Below are positions 48,886-57,198 of a DNA stretch of 64,000 nt, piece after piece. Numbering within the stretch: the first letter of the stretch is position 1; each line of letters starts with the position of its first letter. Source of the stretch: Helicobacter labetoulli (lineage in GTDB: Bacteria > Campylobacterota > Campylobacteria > Campylobacterales > Helicobacteraceae); contig NZ_QXJF01000004.1 of assembly GCF_003670275.1 (NCBI RefSeq), positions 63,791 to 127,790 of the forward strand. The letters run 5' to 3'. Under the pieces are notes generated by a model. The model was not told the origin of the DNA. It made no database searches and was given only the letters and a program-made list of their open reading frames with translations. Position numbers and translations under genes: made by a program.

Positions 48886-49449
48886 TTAGTTTGGATCTAT
48901 CATTTTGAAGTAATAATCAGTATAAGACTTATCTATGTCCCCTATACGCCTAAATACATCGCTGAGTGCCATATCGCCCTTGATGAGATATTTAATTTCG
49001 CATTCTTTAAAGGCAAAGTTTTCGCCTTCATGGCAATAGCCTAATGCGTAGGCAGGAACTCTTTTTAGTTTAAATTCTCTGAATATGAGTGGATGAATCT
49101 TAATGATTGCATCTGTGTTTTTAGCCTCTTTTATGGCATCTTGCAAATAGGTTTTAAAATCATCTGGAAAACCATTAAGCACAACAAAGCCTTGCACTTG
49201 AACCTTTTTGTCAATAAGCTTTTGAAGTGAATTGCTAAAGCCAGATGCCGCCTTAGCTCCCATACTTGAGGAGGTAAGATAGAAAATAGTAAATACCTTC
49301 TTCTGAGACTTAGCTAGGAGTTCTTTTTTCTCCTTATAGACTTGTAGCTGTTTTGGTGTCATTAATTGCTCTCGTATCTCCTGTATAGTTTTTCCTTGAG
49401 CAAATCCAAAACTACAAATGCAAGCTGTGAGTAATAGGTATCTTAGCAT
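48886..49449 (-). CDS. trbC: F-type TrbC pilus assembly protein
   Basis: Periplasmic thioredoxin-fold protein required for F-pilus assembly, usually working with TraW. The start is ATG 49449, preceded by AGGAG with 7 bp; a longer frame overlaps traU without a site. Signal peptide MLRYLLLTACICSFGFAQ, then a thioredoxin-like domain: VFTIFYLTSSSMG, VQGFVVLNGFPDDFK, IKIHPLIFREFKLKRVPAY with the cis-Pro at the family position, and GDMALSDVFRRIGD. About 187 residues. It overlaps traU by 7 bp, keeping the F order traW-traU-trbC-traN. Confidence 0.88.
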   Translation of the reverse strand: MLRYLLLTACICSFGFAQGKTIQEIREQLMTPKQLQVYKEKKELLAKSQKKVFTIFYLTSSSMGAKAASGFSNSLQKLIDKKVQVQGFVVLNGFPDDFKTYLQDAIKEAKNTDAIIKIHPLIFREFKLKRVPAYALGYCHEGENFAFKECEIKYLIKGDMALSDVFRRIGDIDKSYTDYYFKMIDPN

Positions 49450-50480
49450 TTTGTTGCTCCTGCACAGAAGTCTCTTTGTCTCCATATCCAAAAGAAAAAG
49501 GCATCTTTGTCCGCTGGAGTGCTTTTAAAATCGTAGTGAAAACGCATCGCTCCAAAACGCTTGGCACTTCCATAGGCAAGTTGAATATAGTATTGAGATT
49601 TTAAAAGCATTGGGAACATTTTATCTCCACACATTGTGTCTGGAAGCTCATTGCCTCCTGTGAATGTCATACTCGCATTACTTGTTTTAAACAAACGCAA
49701 TGTTTCATGTTGCGAAGCAATTTGTCTTAGGGCTATCATTTCGCTGTTTTCTATGGGATCGCCTAATCTAGTCCAGCCTGTATCACTTGAACCCATATTT
49801 CCCCTACAACCATCACAAAAATACAAAGAATTAAGCGGATAACCTGCTGTTGCTGAGGTGCAGTCTGCCACACAAGCCATATCAGCCACCATATTTGTGA
49901 AAAATGCCCTAGAAGTAGGTTTGGCTGAATTAGTTGAATTTGATAGGATTTCGTTATTGTAGAGTGGATCTACATCGCTGATATAATTTGCTGTGATTTC
50001 ACTATTCCTATCAAAACATACAATATCTGGCAAGGCAGCGGCTATCAAAGCAAGAATAGGGAAAGTTACAATATTGGCTTGGCGGAATCCAGAAGTATCT
50101 CCTTCTCCAGCGGCTCCTGACAAATCAGATCTGCTTGTGCCTCTTTTTGAAAGCACATCGCTATCTAATTCCATACCCAAGCCTACAAGGTGCATAGGCT
50201 GATTTGATGATGAGAATCCAAGTAATGGCTCAATAAGTGTCGCTGCGAAACCTACGGGTAATGGACCATCTCCTTTAGGACAAGTGCATACTTTAAAACT
50301 GATACTGAGCTTATCTAAGAAAAAAGACCAGTCTGCACTATTCATAAAATCAATCATAGGAGCATTTGAGCCTGTGCGATCTCCAAAGTTATTTCCGTGA
50401 TCGCTTCCATCTGTTCCAGTGCTATCTTGTGCTGCTGTCAAAAAAGAAAGGCTAAGGGCTAAAGCAAGTATATATTTCAT
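49443..50480 (-). CDS. traU: TraU pilus assembly / DNA transfer protein
   Basis: Periplasmic Cys-rich protein needed for DNA transfer in F-type systems. Signal peptide, about residues 1-17. Family features: KVCTCPKGDGPLPVGFAATL, AALPDIVCFDRNSEITANYI then SDVDPLYNNEIL, Cys-rich MACVADCTSATAGYPL and LYFCDGCRGNMGSS, and the ending FFFWIWRQRDFCAGATKC. Length 345, the usual size. Start and stop overlap the neighbours by 4 bp (traW) and 7 bp (trbC). Confidence 0.9.
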   Translation of the reverse strand: MKYILALALSLSFLTAAQDSTGTDGSDHGNNFGDRTGSNAPMIDFMNSADWSFFLDKLSISFKVCTCPKGDGPLPVGFAATLIEPLLGFSSSNQPMHLVGLGMELDSDVLSKRGTSRSDLSGAAGEGDTSGFRQANIVTFPILALIAAALPDIVCFDRNSEITANYISDVDPLYNNEILSNSTNSAKPTSRAFFTNMVADMACVADCTSATAGYPLNSLYFCDGCRGNMGSSDTGWTRLGDPIENSEMIALRQIASQHETLRLFKTSNASMTFTGGNELPDTMCGDKMFPMLLKSQYYIQLAYGSAKRFGAMRFHYDFKSTPADKDAFFFWIWRQRDFCAGATKC

Positions 50481-51085
50481 TTTTTCTCCTTTCTTTTAAG
50501 CTTAATTTCTGTGATACTAAGAGTATCTTTACTGACTTTAATAATGCTGGGTGTGCATCTAATTTCAAGTTGTTTGGCTAATGTGTCGCTGATAATGTAT
50601 CTTTCTTTAAAATGGGAAAGCCTCTCATCTCTCATATCTCCATTGGCGACTAAAACCATTGATGGGAGCCCTTTTGTTTTTGAATGCTCTATCTCTTCTT
50701 TTGCATCAAGATTAATGATATAGTATGAAATACTTGCATTTTTTAGCTTCTTTGATACCATATCACTAGCCTTGGTTCCTTTGGGGATAAAAATATCCCC
50801 TTCTGGAATGTCAATATCATATTGTGCTATAGCACTAATGTCTTTCTCTCGTATGTTGTTTTCTTTGCAATAAGGCAAATTCAATTCGCCTTGAAGCGAA
50901 GCCTTAACAGATTCTAAAACCTTATACCTTAGCTTATTGGTATCAATTTTAGCGGCTGCCTTATTCATCTCATCAAGCAAATCTTTTTCAACAATATCAT
51001 AGGTATTGCCAAATGTTCCCAAGTCCTTATAAGCAGCTTGGGCTAAAGCGCAAGAGATAAAAACACAGACAAGGATTTTTTTCAT
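50477..51085 (-). CDS. traW: TraW pilus assembly protein
   Basis: Periplasmic protein of the F-type assembly complex, partner of TrbC. Signal peptide, residues 1-17, followed by the family start YKDLGTFGNTYDIVEKDLLD, then a helix and the C-terminal thioredoxin-like region (DIPEGDIFIPKGTKASDMV; IINLDAKEE; TLAKQLEIRCTPSIIKVSKD). Length 202. Its ATG overlaps the stop of the truncated upstream gene (TAATG at 51087-51083), showing it was translationally coupled to that gene before the inversion. Confidence 0.88.
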   Translation of the reverse strand: MKKILVCVFISCALAQAAYKDLGTFGNTYDIVEKDLLDEMNKAAAKIDTNKLRYKVLESVKASLQGELNLPYCKENNIREKDISAIAQYDIDIPEGDIFIPKGTKASDMVSKKLKNASISYYIINLDAKEEIEHSKTKGLPSMVLVANGDMRDERLSHFKERYIISDTLAKQLEIRCTPSIIKVSKDTLSITEIKLKRKEKK

Positions 51086-51222
51086 TATTGTTCCTTCCCT
51101 TGCTCTTGAGTCTGCGACTCTGTGGCATTTACTTCCTGCTGTGTGTTTTGTGAGTCGCCTGCATTTGTAGCTTCAACTTTATATTCAGGGTTTTGTCCTT
51201 GAATAGCCTTCCCGGTGCAATG
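51085..51222 (-). pseudogene. Severed 3' end of the gene upstream of traW
   Basis: A short minus-strand frame, open from about 51222 to the TAA at 51087-51085, reading HCTGKAIQGQNPEYKVEATN followed by a Gln/Thr/Asn-rich tail to GKEQ. It has no start codon or ribosome site and its stop overlaps the traW start. If the block 51218-53993 is flipped, this tail is joined in frame to the 142-codon gene at 53566-53994, giving one 186-codon gene with a Gln/Asn-rich C-terminal region. Confidence 0.65.
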
Positions 51223-51618
51223 GATATGCTTAATACTATTGTTACGCTAGAAGGAATGGCTAAAAATACGGATTATGACCCACAACAGAGAGCTGAATTT
51301 ACGAATCAAGCTGCAGATCTTGAGCTTATTTTAGCAAAAAGTAATGCCTATTATTGCGCTCAATATTTCTTGGCAAATCTTCAAGCTCAGAAAACTGAAG
51401 GCGTAGCTCTTGTTACAGGAAAAGGCAGTATGACGACACAAGAAATGACAAGAACTATCAGTATCCTTGAGAAATATTTAAAGGGTCTATATGATGATCT
51501 TATGGGTAAAACAAAGAAGTTGCACGAATTTAAGACGCCTTTTGAGGCAGCTGATAAAGCCATGAAGGAAATGAGAAACAAAGCTTCTAGCGCTAAAGCA
51601 AAAGCTAAGGGGCAATAA
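51193..51618 (+). pseudogene. 5'-truncated gene at the inversion edge, possibly the C-terminus of traH
   Basis: A plus-strand frame to TAA 51618. A TTG at 51193 and ATGs at 51220 and 51226 are possible starts, but none has a ribosome site and there is no signal peptide, while all its neighbours are exported. This suggests that the 5' part was lost at the CAATGG junction (51218-51223). The visible part is helical: MDMLNTIVTLEGMAKN, ADLELILAKSNAYYCAQYFL, then a Lys-rich tail. Size, helicity and the position after traH in the restored order would fit the C-terminal region of TraH, though not in frame with the remaining TraH part. Confidence 0.5.
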
Positions 51619-52289
51619 TGTTAAGAGCGCTTGTTTGTTTTTCTTGTATTTTTGTCTTTGGACTTGCCCAAGAGATTCAGAATGTGTCTCAGCAGGAAAT
51701 GGATAAAATATTTTCCGACATTCGTCAAAATGTTGGCGGTGATGCGGAGATTGTTGAGGCAATAACTTATGAGGCAGGTTCAGAGGCAGTGCCACAGGAT
51801 TTGCCTAGAGCTCTCAGCGTTTATGCAAGACTCTACAAAAAAGACTATAATCCTATTGCAGCCTATAAGCTTGGCATGTTTGCTTGGAACATTAAAAAGA
51901 AGCCTCAAGACATAGACAAAACGCTTGTTGAAATGCTAGAGCAAGTCGAAGGATTAAACCCACAAACCTATTTTTCTAGGGGCTCACAGCAAGCAAAAGA
52001 AATTCGATACCGCGAAGTCGCACGCCTGAATGGTATATTGCTAGGTATATATCTTTTTGATGCGGATAATATCCTAGAAAGCATCAAGGCATTAAACATT
52101 AGAAGTGATATTGCTAACCATTCTCTTTCACAGCTTTATCTTGCCTTTAACTATCTTAAACTCAAAGATACAAAAATGGCAAACTTTTATCTTAATAGAG
52201 TCTGCTTCCACGAGAATCCAGAGCCTAGTGTTGTAAATTTCTGCAAGAACTCAGATTCTCTAAAGCGAACAGCTGCATTAAGGCAATAA
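51618..52289 (+). CDS. Exported Sel1/TPR-like repeat protein
   Basis: A 223-residue protein with a signal peptide (MLRALVCFSCIFVFGLAQ) and helical pairs that resemble Sel1/TPR units (LPRALSVYARLYKKDYNPIA; AAYKLGMFAWNIKKKP; LSQLYLAFNYLKLKDTKMAN). Such repeats mediate protein contacts, here probably in the periplasm. The start overlaps the preceding stop (TAATG) and the next gene starts right after its stop, so it belongs to the same coupled set now on the plus strand. No match to a standard F transfer gene is obvious. Confidence 0.65.
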   Translation: MLRALVCFSCIFVFGLAQEIQNVSQQEMDKIFSDIRQNVGGDAEIVEAITYEAGSEAVPQDLPRALSVYARLYKKDYNPIAAYKLGMFAWNIKKKPQDIDKTLVEMLEQVEGLNPQTYFSRGSQQAKEIRYREVARLNGILLGIYLFDADNILESIKALNIRSDIANHSLSQLYLAFNYLKLKDTKMANFYLNRVCFHENPEPSVVNFCKNSDSLKRTAALRQ

Positions 52290-52922
52290 ATGAATAAAGT
52301 AGTGCTCATTGGAATTTGTCTTGCCTCTTTGGTAACATTGGGTTTTTCATCGCAATATAAATGCAAAATTCACTCTGATGTGCTTACAGCTATTGCAGCC
52401 ATAGAAGGGCACCCAAAGCGTGAAGTTGGCTACCCATATATCATCAGTTTTAATAAAAACAGCGATATGAATAAGCTCAAAAAAGACGAGCGATGGTTTG
52501 CCCTTGATAAGCGAACAATAGACTGCACGAGCTTAGAGAATTGCATTTCTGTTTATGATGAATTAAAACAGCTTAAGGTTACTAATATTGATTTGGGTCC
52601 TTTCCAAATCAACCCAATGTTTTTTCAATATGATTCCAGCGTATATTTCACGCTAGAAGAAAGCAAACAAAAAGCGTGTGAAATTCTTACTGAAATCAAA
52701 AACACAAAGGGTTGGAGCTGGGAAAGTCTGGCTAGCTATCATTCAAGCACAAAAAAGCATAATGAGGCTTACCAGAATAGACTAAAGCAATATGTAGCCA
52801 AAAAGCAAAACACAAAACAGCAACAACAGCAAGTCGCCGCAGAAAACAAGGTTTCACCCAAAGCTGAAAAAACCTTGAGATTCAAGGTGAATGTTAGAGT
52901 TGCAAGCAACGAGGAGCTTTGA
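52290..52922 (+). CDS. Lytic transglycosylase-like protein of the transfer system
   Basis: A 210-residue exported protein (signal peptide, about 1-21) with an SLT-type lysozyme fold. The candidate catalytic Glu39 lies in VLTAIAAIEGHP; the family patch GPFQINPMFFQY (like G-x-x-Q-I-N-P) and the late SWESLASYHSSTKKHNEAYQ (like the Y-N-A-G-x-x-x-Y region) are present. It would open peptidoglycan for the pilus channel, as Orf169/P19-type enzymes do in F and R1. A Gln-rich C-terminal tail follows. It overlaps the next gene by 4 bp. Confidence 0.8.
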   Translation: MNKVVLIGICLASLVTLGFSSQYKCKIHSDVLTAIAAIEGHPKREVGYPYIISFNKNSDMNKLKKDERWFALDKRTIDCTSLENCISVYDELKQLKVTNIDLGPFQINPMFFQYDSSVYFTLEESKQKACEILTEIKNTKGWSWESLASYHSSTKKHNEAYQNRLKQYVAKKQNTKQQQQQVAAENKVSPKAEKTLRFKVNVRVASNEEL

Positions 52923-53569
52923 TGAAAAAAATATTAATACCCATAGCTATTATTGTAAGTGTTTGCGGGCTTTTTGCGAGTGTGCCTCAAAAACAAAAGC
53001 CAAAAAAGCTTTATGGATTTGAGCACTTCTATATTGCTTCTCTGCCAGATGGCGCGAGCAAAAATATACCGCAAACACCTCTTTATCAAGAAGCTTTGTC
53101 CTTGTATTACAATACAGACAAACACAAGCCTGAAAAATTCACATACAGGGAAAATGGCAAAAGGGTGAGTAAGCAAGTTGCCTTTCCAGACTTTGAAAAG
53201 GTGAGAAAAACATTTTTGAAAAGTTACATAGAGGAAGGCAACAAAGCGGCTGGTTTTATGGCTGCGTATGTCCATAAAAACTATGGAGATACCTACAACC
53301 TTAAGGGACAGCTTGAATACTTCAATAATGTGGCTGCCTTAGCAAAAGATGGAAATTGCTTTGGCTATGTTGAGAGTGCGAAGTATTTTTCTGAAGGAAT
53401 TGCAGATATTTCCTATAACGAAAAGCAAGCACTCAAAATTTTAAGAATCGCAGAGAAAAAATGTGCCAACAACCCTGATTATTCTAAGCGAATTGCTAAG
53501 GAGTTGTTGATACACAAAAATGGGTTCTACAAAGAAAAATATGAGGCAAAACAAAAGGAGAAAAAATGA
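52919..53569 (+). CDS. Exported Sel1-like repeat protein
   Basis: A 216-residue protein with a signal peptide (MMKKILIPIAIIVSVCGLFA). The second half has Sel1-like helical pairs: GNKAAGFMAAYVHKNYGD, CFGYVESAKYFSEGIADISY, KQALKILRIAEKKCANNPDY. It overlaps both neighbours by 4 bp (ATGA type). Together with the protein at 51618-52289 it makes a pair of repeat proteins around a transglycosylase. The role is not known; a scaffold for the periplasmic part of the transfer channel is a guess. Confidence 0.65.
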   Translation: MMKKILIPIAIIVSVCGLFASVPQKQKPKKLYGFEHFYIASLPDGASKNIPQTPLYQEALSLYYNTDKHKPEKFTYRENGKRVSKQVAFPDFEKVRKTFLKSYIEEGNKAAGFMAAYVHKNYGDTYNLKGQLEYFNNVAALAKDGNCFGYVESAKYFSEGIADISYNEKQALKILRIAEKKCANNPDYSKRIAKELLIHKNGFYKEKYEAKQKEKK

Positions 53570-53994
53570 AACCATTTCAAAATACATTTCAAGAAAAGAT
53601 GGCTAACTTTAGCTTAAAATGGCAGCTTTGGATATTAAGAAAGGCATTTCAGCCTGAAGATCCTTATAAAGAGCAAAAACTAGAAGCCTTTATGCACAAG
53701 ACATTTGGCATTACAGAGCGAATTACATATTTTGCTTGTGGGCTCTTTATAGGCATACCTGACCCAAGAACATTTCTTGTTGCTTTGGTAAGTATTGCTA
53801 TTTTGTTTATTATTATGCAGGGCATCAAAACAAGAAAAGAAATGCTCGCTAGAATGAGCGCTCAGGCTAATGTTGCACCACAACAAGCTCAACCGCAACC
53901 ACAAGCACAAATGCAAGCTCAAGCACAACAACAAGAGCTAAATCCTAAACCTAAACAAAACAAAGCTAACTCTTTTGTTGAAAGTTGCCATTGA
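53566..53994 (+). CDS. Membrane protein of the transfer operon, 3' end severed by the inversion
   Basis: 142 codons ending prematurely at the CCATTG junction (final codons AGT TGC CAT TGA). The N-terminal 60 residues are cytoplasmic-looking (MKPFQNTFQEKMANFSLKWQ), then one strong membrane helix (about 68-86, FLVALVSIAILFIIMQG), then a Gln/Ala/Pro-rich linker. In the flipped arrangement the frame continues for 44 more residues into the tail now at 51219-51085 and couples to traW. F encodes TrbI, a small one-helix protein, directly upstream of traW; the position fits but the sequence is not clearly TrbI. Confidence 0.65.
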   Translation: MKPFQNTFQEKMANFSLKWQLWILRKAFQPEDPYKEQKLEAFMHKTFGITERITYFACGLFIGIPDPRTFLVALVSIAILFIIMQGIKTRKEMLARMSAQANVAPQQAQPQPQAQMQAQAQQQELNPKPKQNKANSFVESCH

Positions 53995-54734
53995 TTCGCA
54001 ACAGTTGTCGCTATAAGAGGCGTATAATCATAAAGCTTAAATATGCTACCAAACATTTTTTCAGCCTCTTTTTTCTTTTGGTCTTTTTCCAACCCAGAAC
54101 TTGTTGCCTTGTCAAGCCCATCCTTTATAGTCTGCTCCACTTTATCAGCACTCTTATTCAATATAGCCTGAGCATTGTCTATAGCTCCCTGCATTCCCCA
54201 TCCGGGTCTAACTTTAACCGTACTTAAAGCCTTGTTGCCCAATCCTTGCCCAATGTTACAAGCATTTGCCAGCAAGCCTTGAATTTGCTGAATCATACGC
54301 TTGATTCCAGAGAACACATGTTCTATGCTAGGCATAGAATTGACAAGTGCTATAAATAAACCATACACAATGGCACCGGAAGCATTGCCCAGCTGTTCTG
54401 CAATGTCTTCTAGTCCTAACAAGTCAATAAACCCGCCGTCAAGTGTAAAACTACCGCATGTCGCCTTCACTGAAGGCTCCTTGAAATCTGCCCAAGGTTG
54501 AAACACTGCAGAATTGGCATCCACCTTAAACTCGATACTGCCACCATAATAAGTGCCATCTATGGACTGTGGGCTAGTAATGTTTGAAAAATTTGCACCA
54601 AGGCTACCTATATCACTTGCCTGCCCAATAGGGCTATTACCCCACCCCTTTTTAAAAGCATCGATAAAACCTGCTTCAGCCGTGCTTCCAAACAAGCAAA
54701 GCGCTAAAGCTAAAGATATAGAATGTCTTTTCAT
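53919..54734 (-). pseudogene. traH: TraH N-terminal part, truncated by the inversion
   Basis: TraH is a periplasmic/outer-membrane-associated pilus assembly protein of about 460 residues in F. Here 271 codons remain. Signal peptide to AEA (about residue 22). Then the family pattern: YYGGSIEFKVDANSAVFQPW, KATCGSFTLDGGFIDLLGLE, a hydrophobic helix (GAIVYGLFIALVNSMPSIEH), IQGLLANACNIGQGLGNKAL. True traH sequence ends near residue 248 at the CAATGG junction (53993-53988); the last 23 codons are antisense to the neighbouring gene. The C-terminal half is absent here. Overlaps the traF-like gene by 4 bp. Confidence 0.72.
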
Positions 54735-55903
54735 TGTTGTCTCTCCTTTTTCAATAATTCTTTCATTGCGGGCGCTCTTTTCTTTTCTTCCTCATCATTA
54801 AGGAAGCTGCGATCATCGATTTGCCTAAGCAAATAGTCTGTTTGATATTTTTGAGCATGTGTTCCAGCCAACTCTTCTGGCTTGATAACCCCAAAAAGTA
54901 TCATGCTTCTAGTAATTGATTTAATTACAGTGTCCTTATTATCCCTTCCAATTCCGACAACCTGATTAAAGCTTTTGTTATTCTTTATATCAAGATACCT
55001 AAAGATATACATAGGTGTCATATATGTGTCAATTTTAGTGTCTTTAAAAGTATTTGGAGATATGACTTTTTGTGTGTCTGGAATACTTTCCCAAAGTTTT
55101 GCAGCATCTAAATTGATAGCGTTTTTGTGAAATTCATTGAAGCGATTGAGACTTTCTTGACTTTCAAATACAAATCTTGCCTTTGCTCCTATTCCGATTA
55201 TTTCATCATAAATGTCCCTAATGCTTTGTATATCTTCAACATCATAGCCATAATTTTTGCCCATAAGGATGGCAATTTCCATTTTTGTAGAATGTTTTTT
55301 AAGAATATCTTTAGTCATCTCTTCTCGTTGATCATGTGCCTCACCTGTTATTTTATTAAGGTGTCTAGGTGTCCCAGCAAATGGATAGCGTGTATTTTTG
55401 GCTGCCATTTCAAGCGAATACCCGGCATTGAGCGAGTGATTTAGATATTTTGATTGCCATTTGTAATATGCAAGGGCGTTTTCTACCGTTGGATTCTCAA
55501 GCCATTTTCTCATAACAGGGATTCTTGCACCATCGCCGATGATTGGCATCACAAAACAATCTTCTGATGAATTAGACAGGCATTTTTTGCCATTAACCTC
55601 AACCATTCGCGGTAAATCATGCACGACTTTCATTATCTCTAGCATTTCCATCTGTATTCTATTGGCTATTTTTTGTTCTTGCAATATTGCTATAAGTAAA
55701 TCTTTTTCAGTTGCTTTTGGGTTTATTTGTTGAGGTTGGTTTTGTGGTTGCTTTGATTCATCATCATATTTTAACCAACCCCTTCCATATTCTTGTTGTT
55801 GTGATTTTTGCCCTTGCTGTTGCATTTGTGTAGGCACACTTGTAGGTGCTGCATACAAAATTGCACACAGGGATAAACTCACACAAAGTATTTTTTTAGG
55901 CAT
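54731..55903 (-). CDS. traF: TraF-like pilus assembly protein
   Basis: A 390-residue exported protein (signal peptide, about 1-19). The family opening of TraF, a Gly-Trp motif, is seen as GRGWLKYDDE (residues 40-49). The helical middle resembles TraF (LENPTVENALAYYKWQSKYL, then NHSLNAGYSLEMA), followed by a thioredoxin-like part starting MEIAILMGKNYGYDVEDIQ. There is no C-x-x-C, as in F TraF. It is longer than the F protein (about 250) because of a Gln-rich linker and a C-terminal extension after about residue 300. It lies between the MoxR-type ATPase (2 bp) and traH (4-bp overlap). Confidence 0.7.
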   Translation of the reverse strand: MPKKILCVSLSLCAILYAAPTSVPTQMQQQGQKSQQQEYGRGWLKYDDESKQPQNQPQQINPKATEKDLLIAILQEQKIANRIQMEMLEIMKVVHDLPRMVEVNGKKCLSNSSEDCFVMPIIGDGARIPVMRKWLENPTVENALAYYKWQSKYLNHSLNAGYSLEMAAKNTRYPFAGTPRHLNKITGEAHDQREEMTKDILKKHSTKMEIAILMGKNYGYDVEDIQSIRDIYDEIIGIGAKARFVFESQESLNRFNEFHKNAINLDAAKLWESIPDTQKVISPNTFKDTKIDTYMTPMYIFRYLDIKNNKSFNQVVGIGRDNKDTVIKSITRSMILFGVIKPEELAGTHAQKYQTDYLLRQIDDRSFLNDEEEKKRAPAMKELLKKERQQ

Positions 55904-55905
55904 AG

Positions 55906-57198
55906 TTAATCCTTTTCCTTTGGTGTATTGTCTGACAATTTATTATAGAGGGCTTCTTGATACGCATAGGCATCGCCATAATTCTCTACAAACTGATTAA
56001 TTTTCTTTAGTCCAAAATCTATCTCTGCGAACAGCTTATCCATTAAAGACAATAAGTCTGGCGTGAAAGGAATATTTTTTACATCCCATAACAGAATATT
56101 GTTTTCAACTTGCTCTAATACTTTATTAGAGTGTTCATACAGGTTTATAATAGATTGCAAGGCATCAAAAGCTTGCTGTGCTTCTTGCTGAAAAGCAAGA
56201 CAATATTGTATATTATCATTGTAAATACTATGGGAGTAAGTGATTTGAAACTGAATGAATTTAAAGCATTTCGCATCCCAACGAGAAAAAGCCTCCTTGT
56301 AGAATCGTTCAATCTCTAGCAGCCTAGCCCTTATAGCATTTTCATCTCCAAAAATTACTCTTGTTACAACTCCAAACAATCTGTTTCGCTCATTATAATC
56401 CGTCCAGCTCATGTGCTTCAGCAAAAGCAAATCAGAATAGTCCAAATGTTTTCTATCATTAAGCACAGCACTTACACGCAAAGCTCTTACGATAAAATCA
56501 GGTCCAAACTTTCTGTCACTCGCCTTAATGTTATTTCTGCTGATTTCTGATTTTAATCTCAAATAGCAATCCACAATCTCTTCGCCTATTTCAACTTCTT
56601 CTGCCATTTCTTGGGCTTTTTGTATGTCAGCCATTGTGAATGTTTCGCCCATAGTCTTTGTTCTATCAAAGACACCGCGCACATAGTTTTTCATATTAGA
56701 TTCTTCTTGGATACGCTGAACCTCATACCACACTAAAATTCTGTCTGAAAAAGGCTCAATCTTTTCGCCAAATGGCAATTCGTTTGATGCTGAGAACAAA
56801 GAATTAAGTGGCACAGGAATACCTTTACCCCCTATAGTCCATCTTCTTTCATTTAAAAGTGCAAGCAAGGCTACAAGCAACTCATCTGTTGCTTTAAACA
56901 TTTCATCAAAGAATATAAAAGGATGCACAAGAAGCGTTTGTTCTTTGGGGGTATCCTCTGTTCCCACAAGCTGCTTTTCTTGCGTTTCTTTTGTCATAAG
57001 AATTTCCCAATAAGTTGCATCACTTATTGTTTTGCTGATAGTTTGAATCGCATAGGTTTTTCCAACACCGGGCTTCCCTATAAGAAACATGTGATGTCTT
57101 GCAAAGATGCAGAGCATAGTGAGGCGTATAAGCTCTTCTCTTTCAATGAGCTTACCCTCTAATACTTTGATGACATTGGCTACCTTTTCCTTAAACAT
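55906..57198 (-). CDS. MoxR/RavA-type AAA+ ATPase inside the transfer operon
   Basis: A 430-residue AAA+ ATPase. Walker A GKPGVGKT (41-48), Walker B FIFFDEMFKA (Asp98-Glu99), sensor 1 LFSASNELPFGEKIEPFSDR, and the MoxR/RavA hallmark LLALLNERRWTIGGKGIPVP. A C-terminal helical region of about 150 residues follows. MoxR ATPases act as chaperones that mature protein complexes, usually with a VWA-domain partner; none is encoded in the window. It sits directly between the coupling protein (no gap) and the traF-like gene. I know of no such gene in standard F-type operons. Confidence 0.87.
   Translation of the reverse strand: MFKEKVANVIKVLEGKLIEREELIRLTMLCIFARHHMFLIGKPGVGKTYAIQTISKTISDATYWEILMTKETQEKQLVGTEDTPKEQTLLVHPFIFFDEMFKATDELLVALLALLNERRWTIGGKGIPVPLNSLFSASNELPFGEKIEPFSDRILVWYEVQRIQEESNMKNYVRGVFDRTKTMGETFTMADIQKAQEMAEEVEIGEEIVDCYLRLKSEISRNNIKASDRKFGPDFIVRALRVSAVLNDRKHLDYSDLLLLKHMSWTDYNERNRLFGVVTRVIFGDENAIRARLLEIERFYKEAFSRWDAKCFKFIQFQITYSHSIYNDNIQYCLAFQQEAQQAFDALQSIINLYEHSNKVLEQVENNILLWDVKNIPFTPDLLSLMDKLFAEIDFGLKKINQFVENYGDAYAYQEALYNKLSDNTPKEKD

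Larger units (their letters stand above)
51218..53993. other. Inverted block of the transfer operon
   Basis: The only plus-strand stretch inside the transfer operon. Its ends are CAATGG (51218-51223) and CCATTG (53988-53993), a 6-bp inverted pair. At each end an incomplete plus-strand gene meets an incomplete minus-strand gene. Flipping the block in silico puts all genes on one strand, restores the TAATG coupling to traW and fuses the two severed gene parts in frame (AGT TGC CAT TGC ACC GGG). That in-frame repair is the main evidence. The other end does not repair traH. Confidence 0.7.

Noticed and set aside
51193-51219. TTG 51193 as the real start of the first plus-strand gene
   Set aside because: It has no ribosome site, and it lies on the far side of the CAATGG junction within the antisense of the traW-upstream gene.
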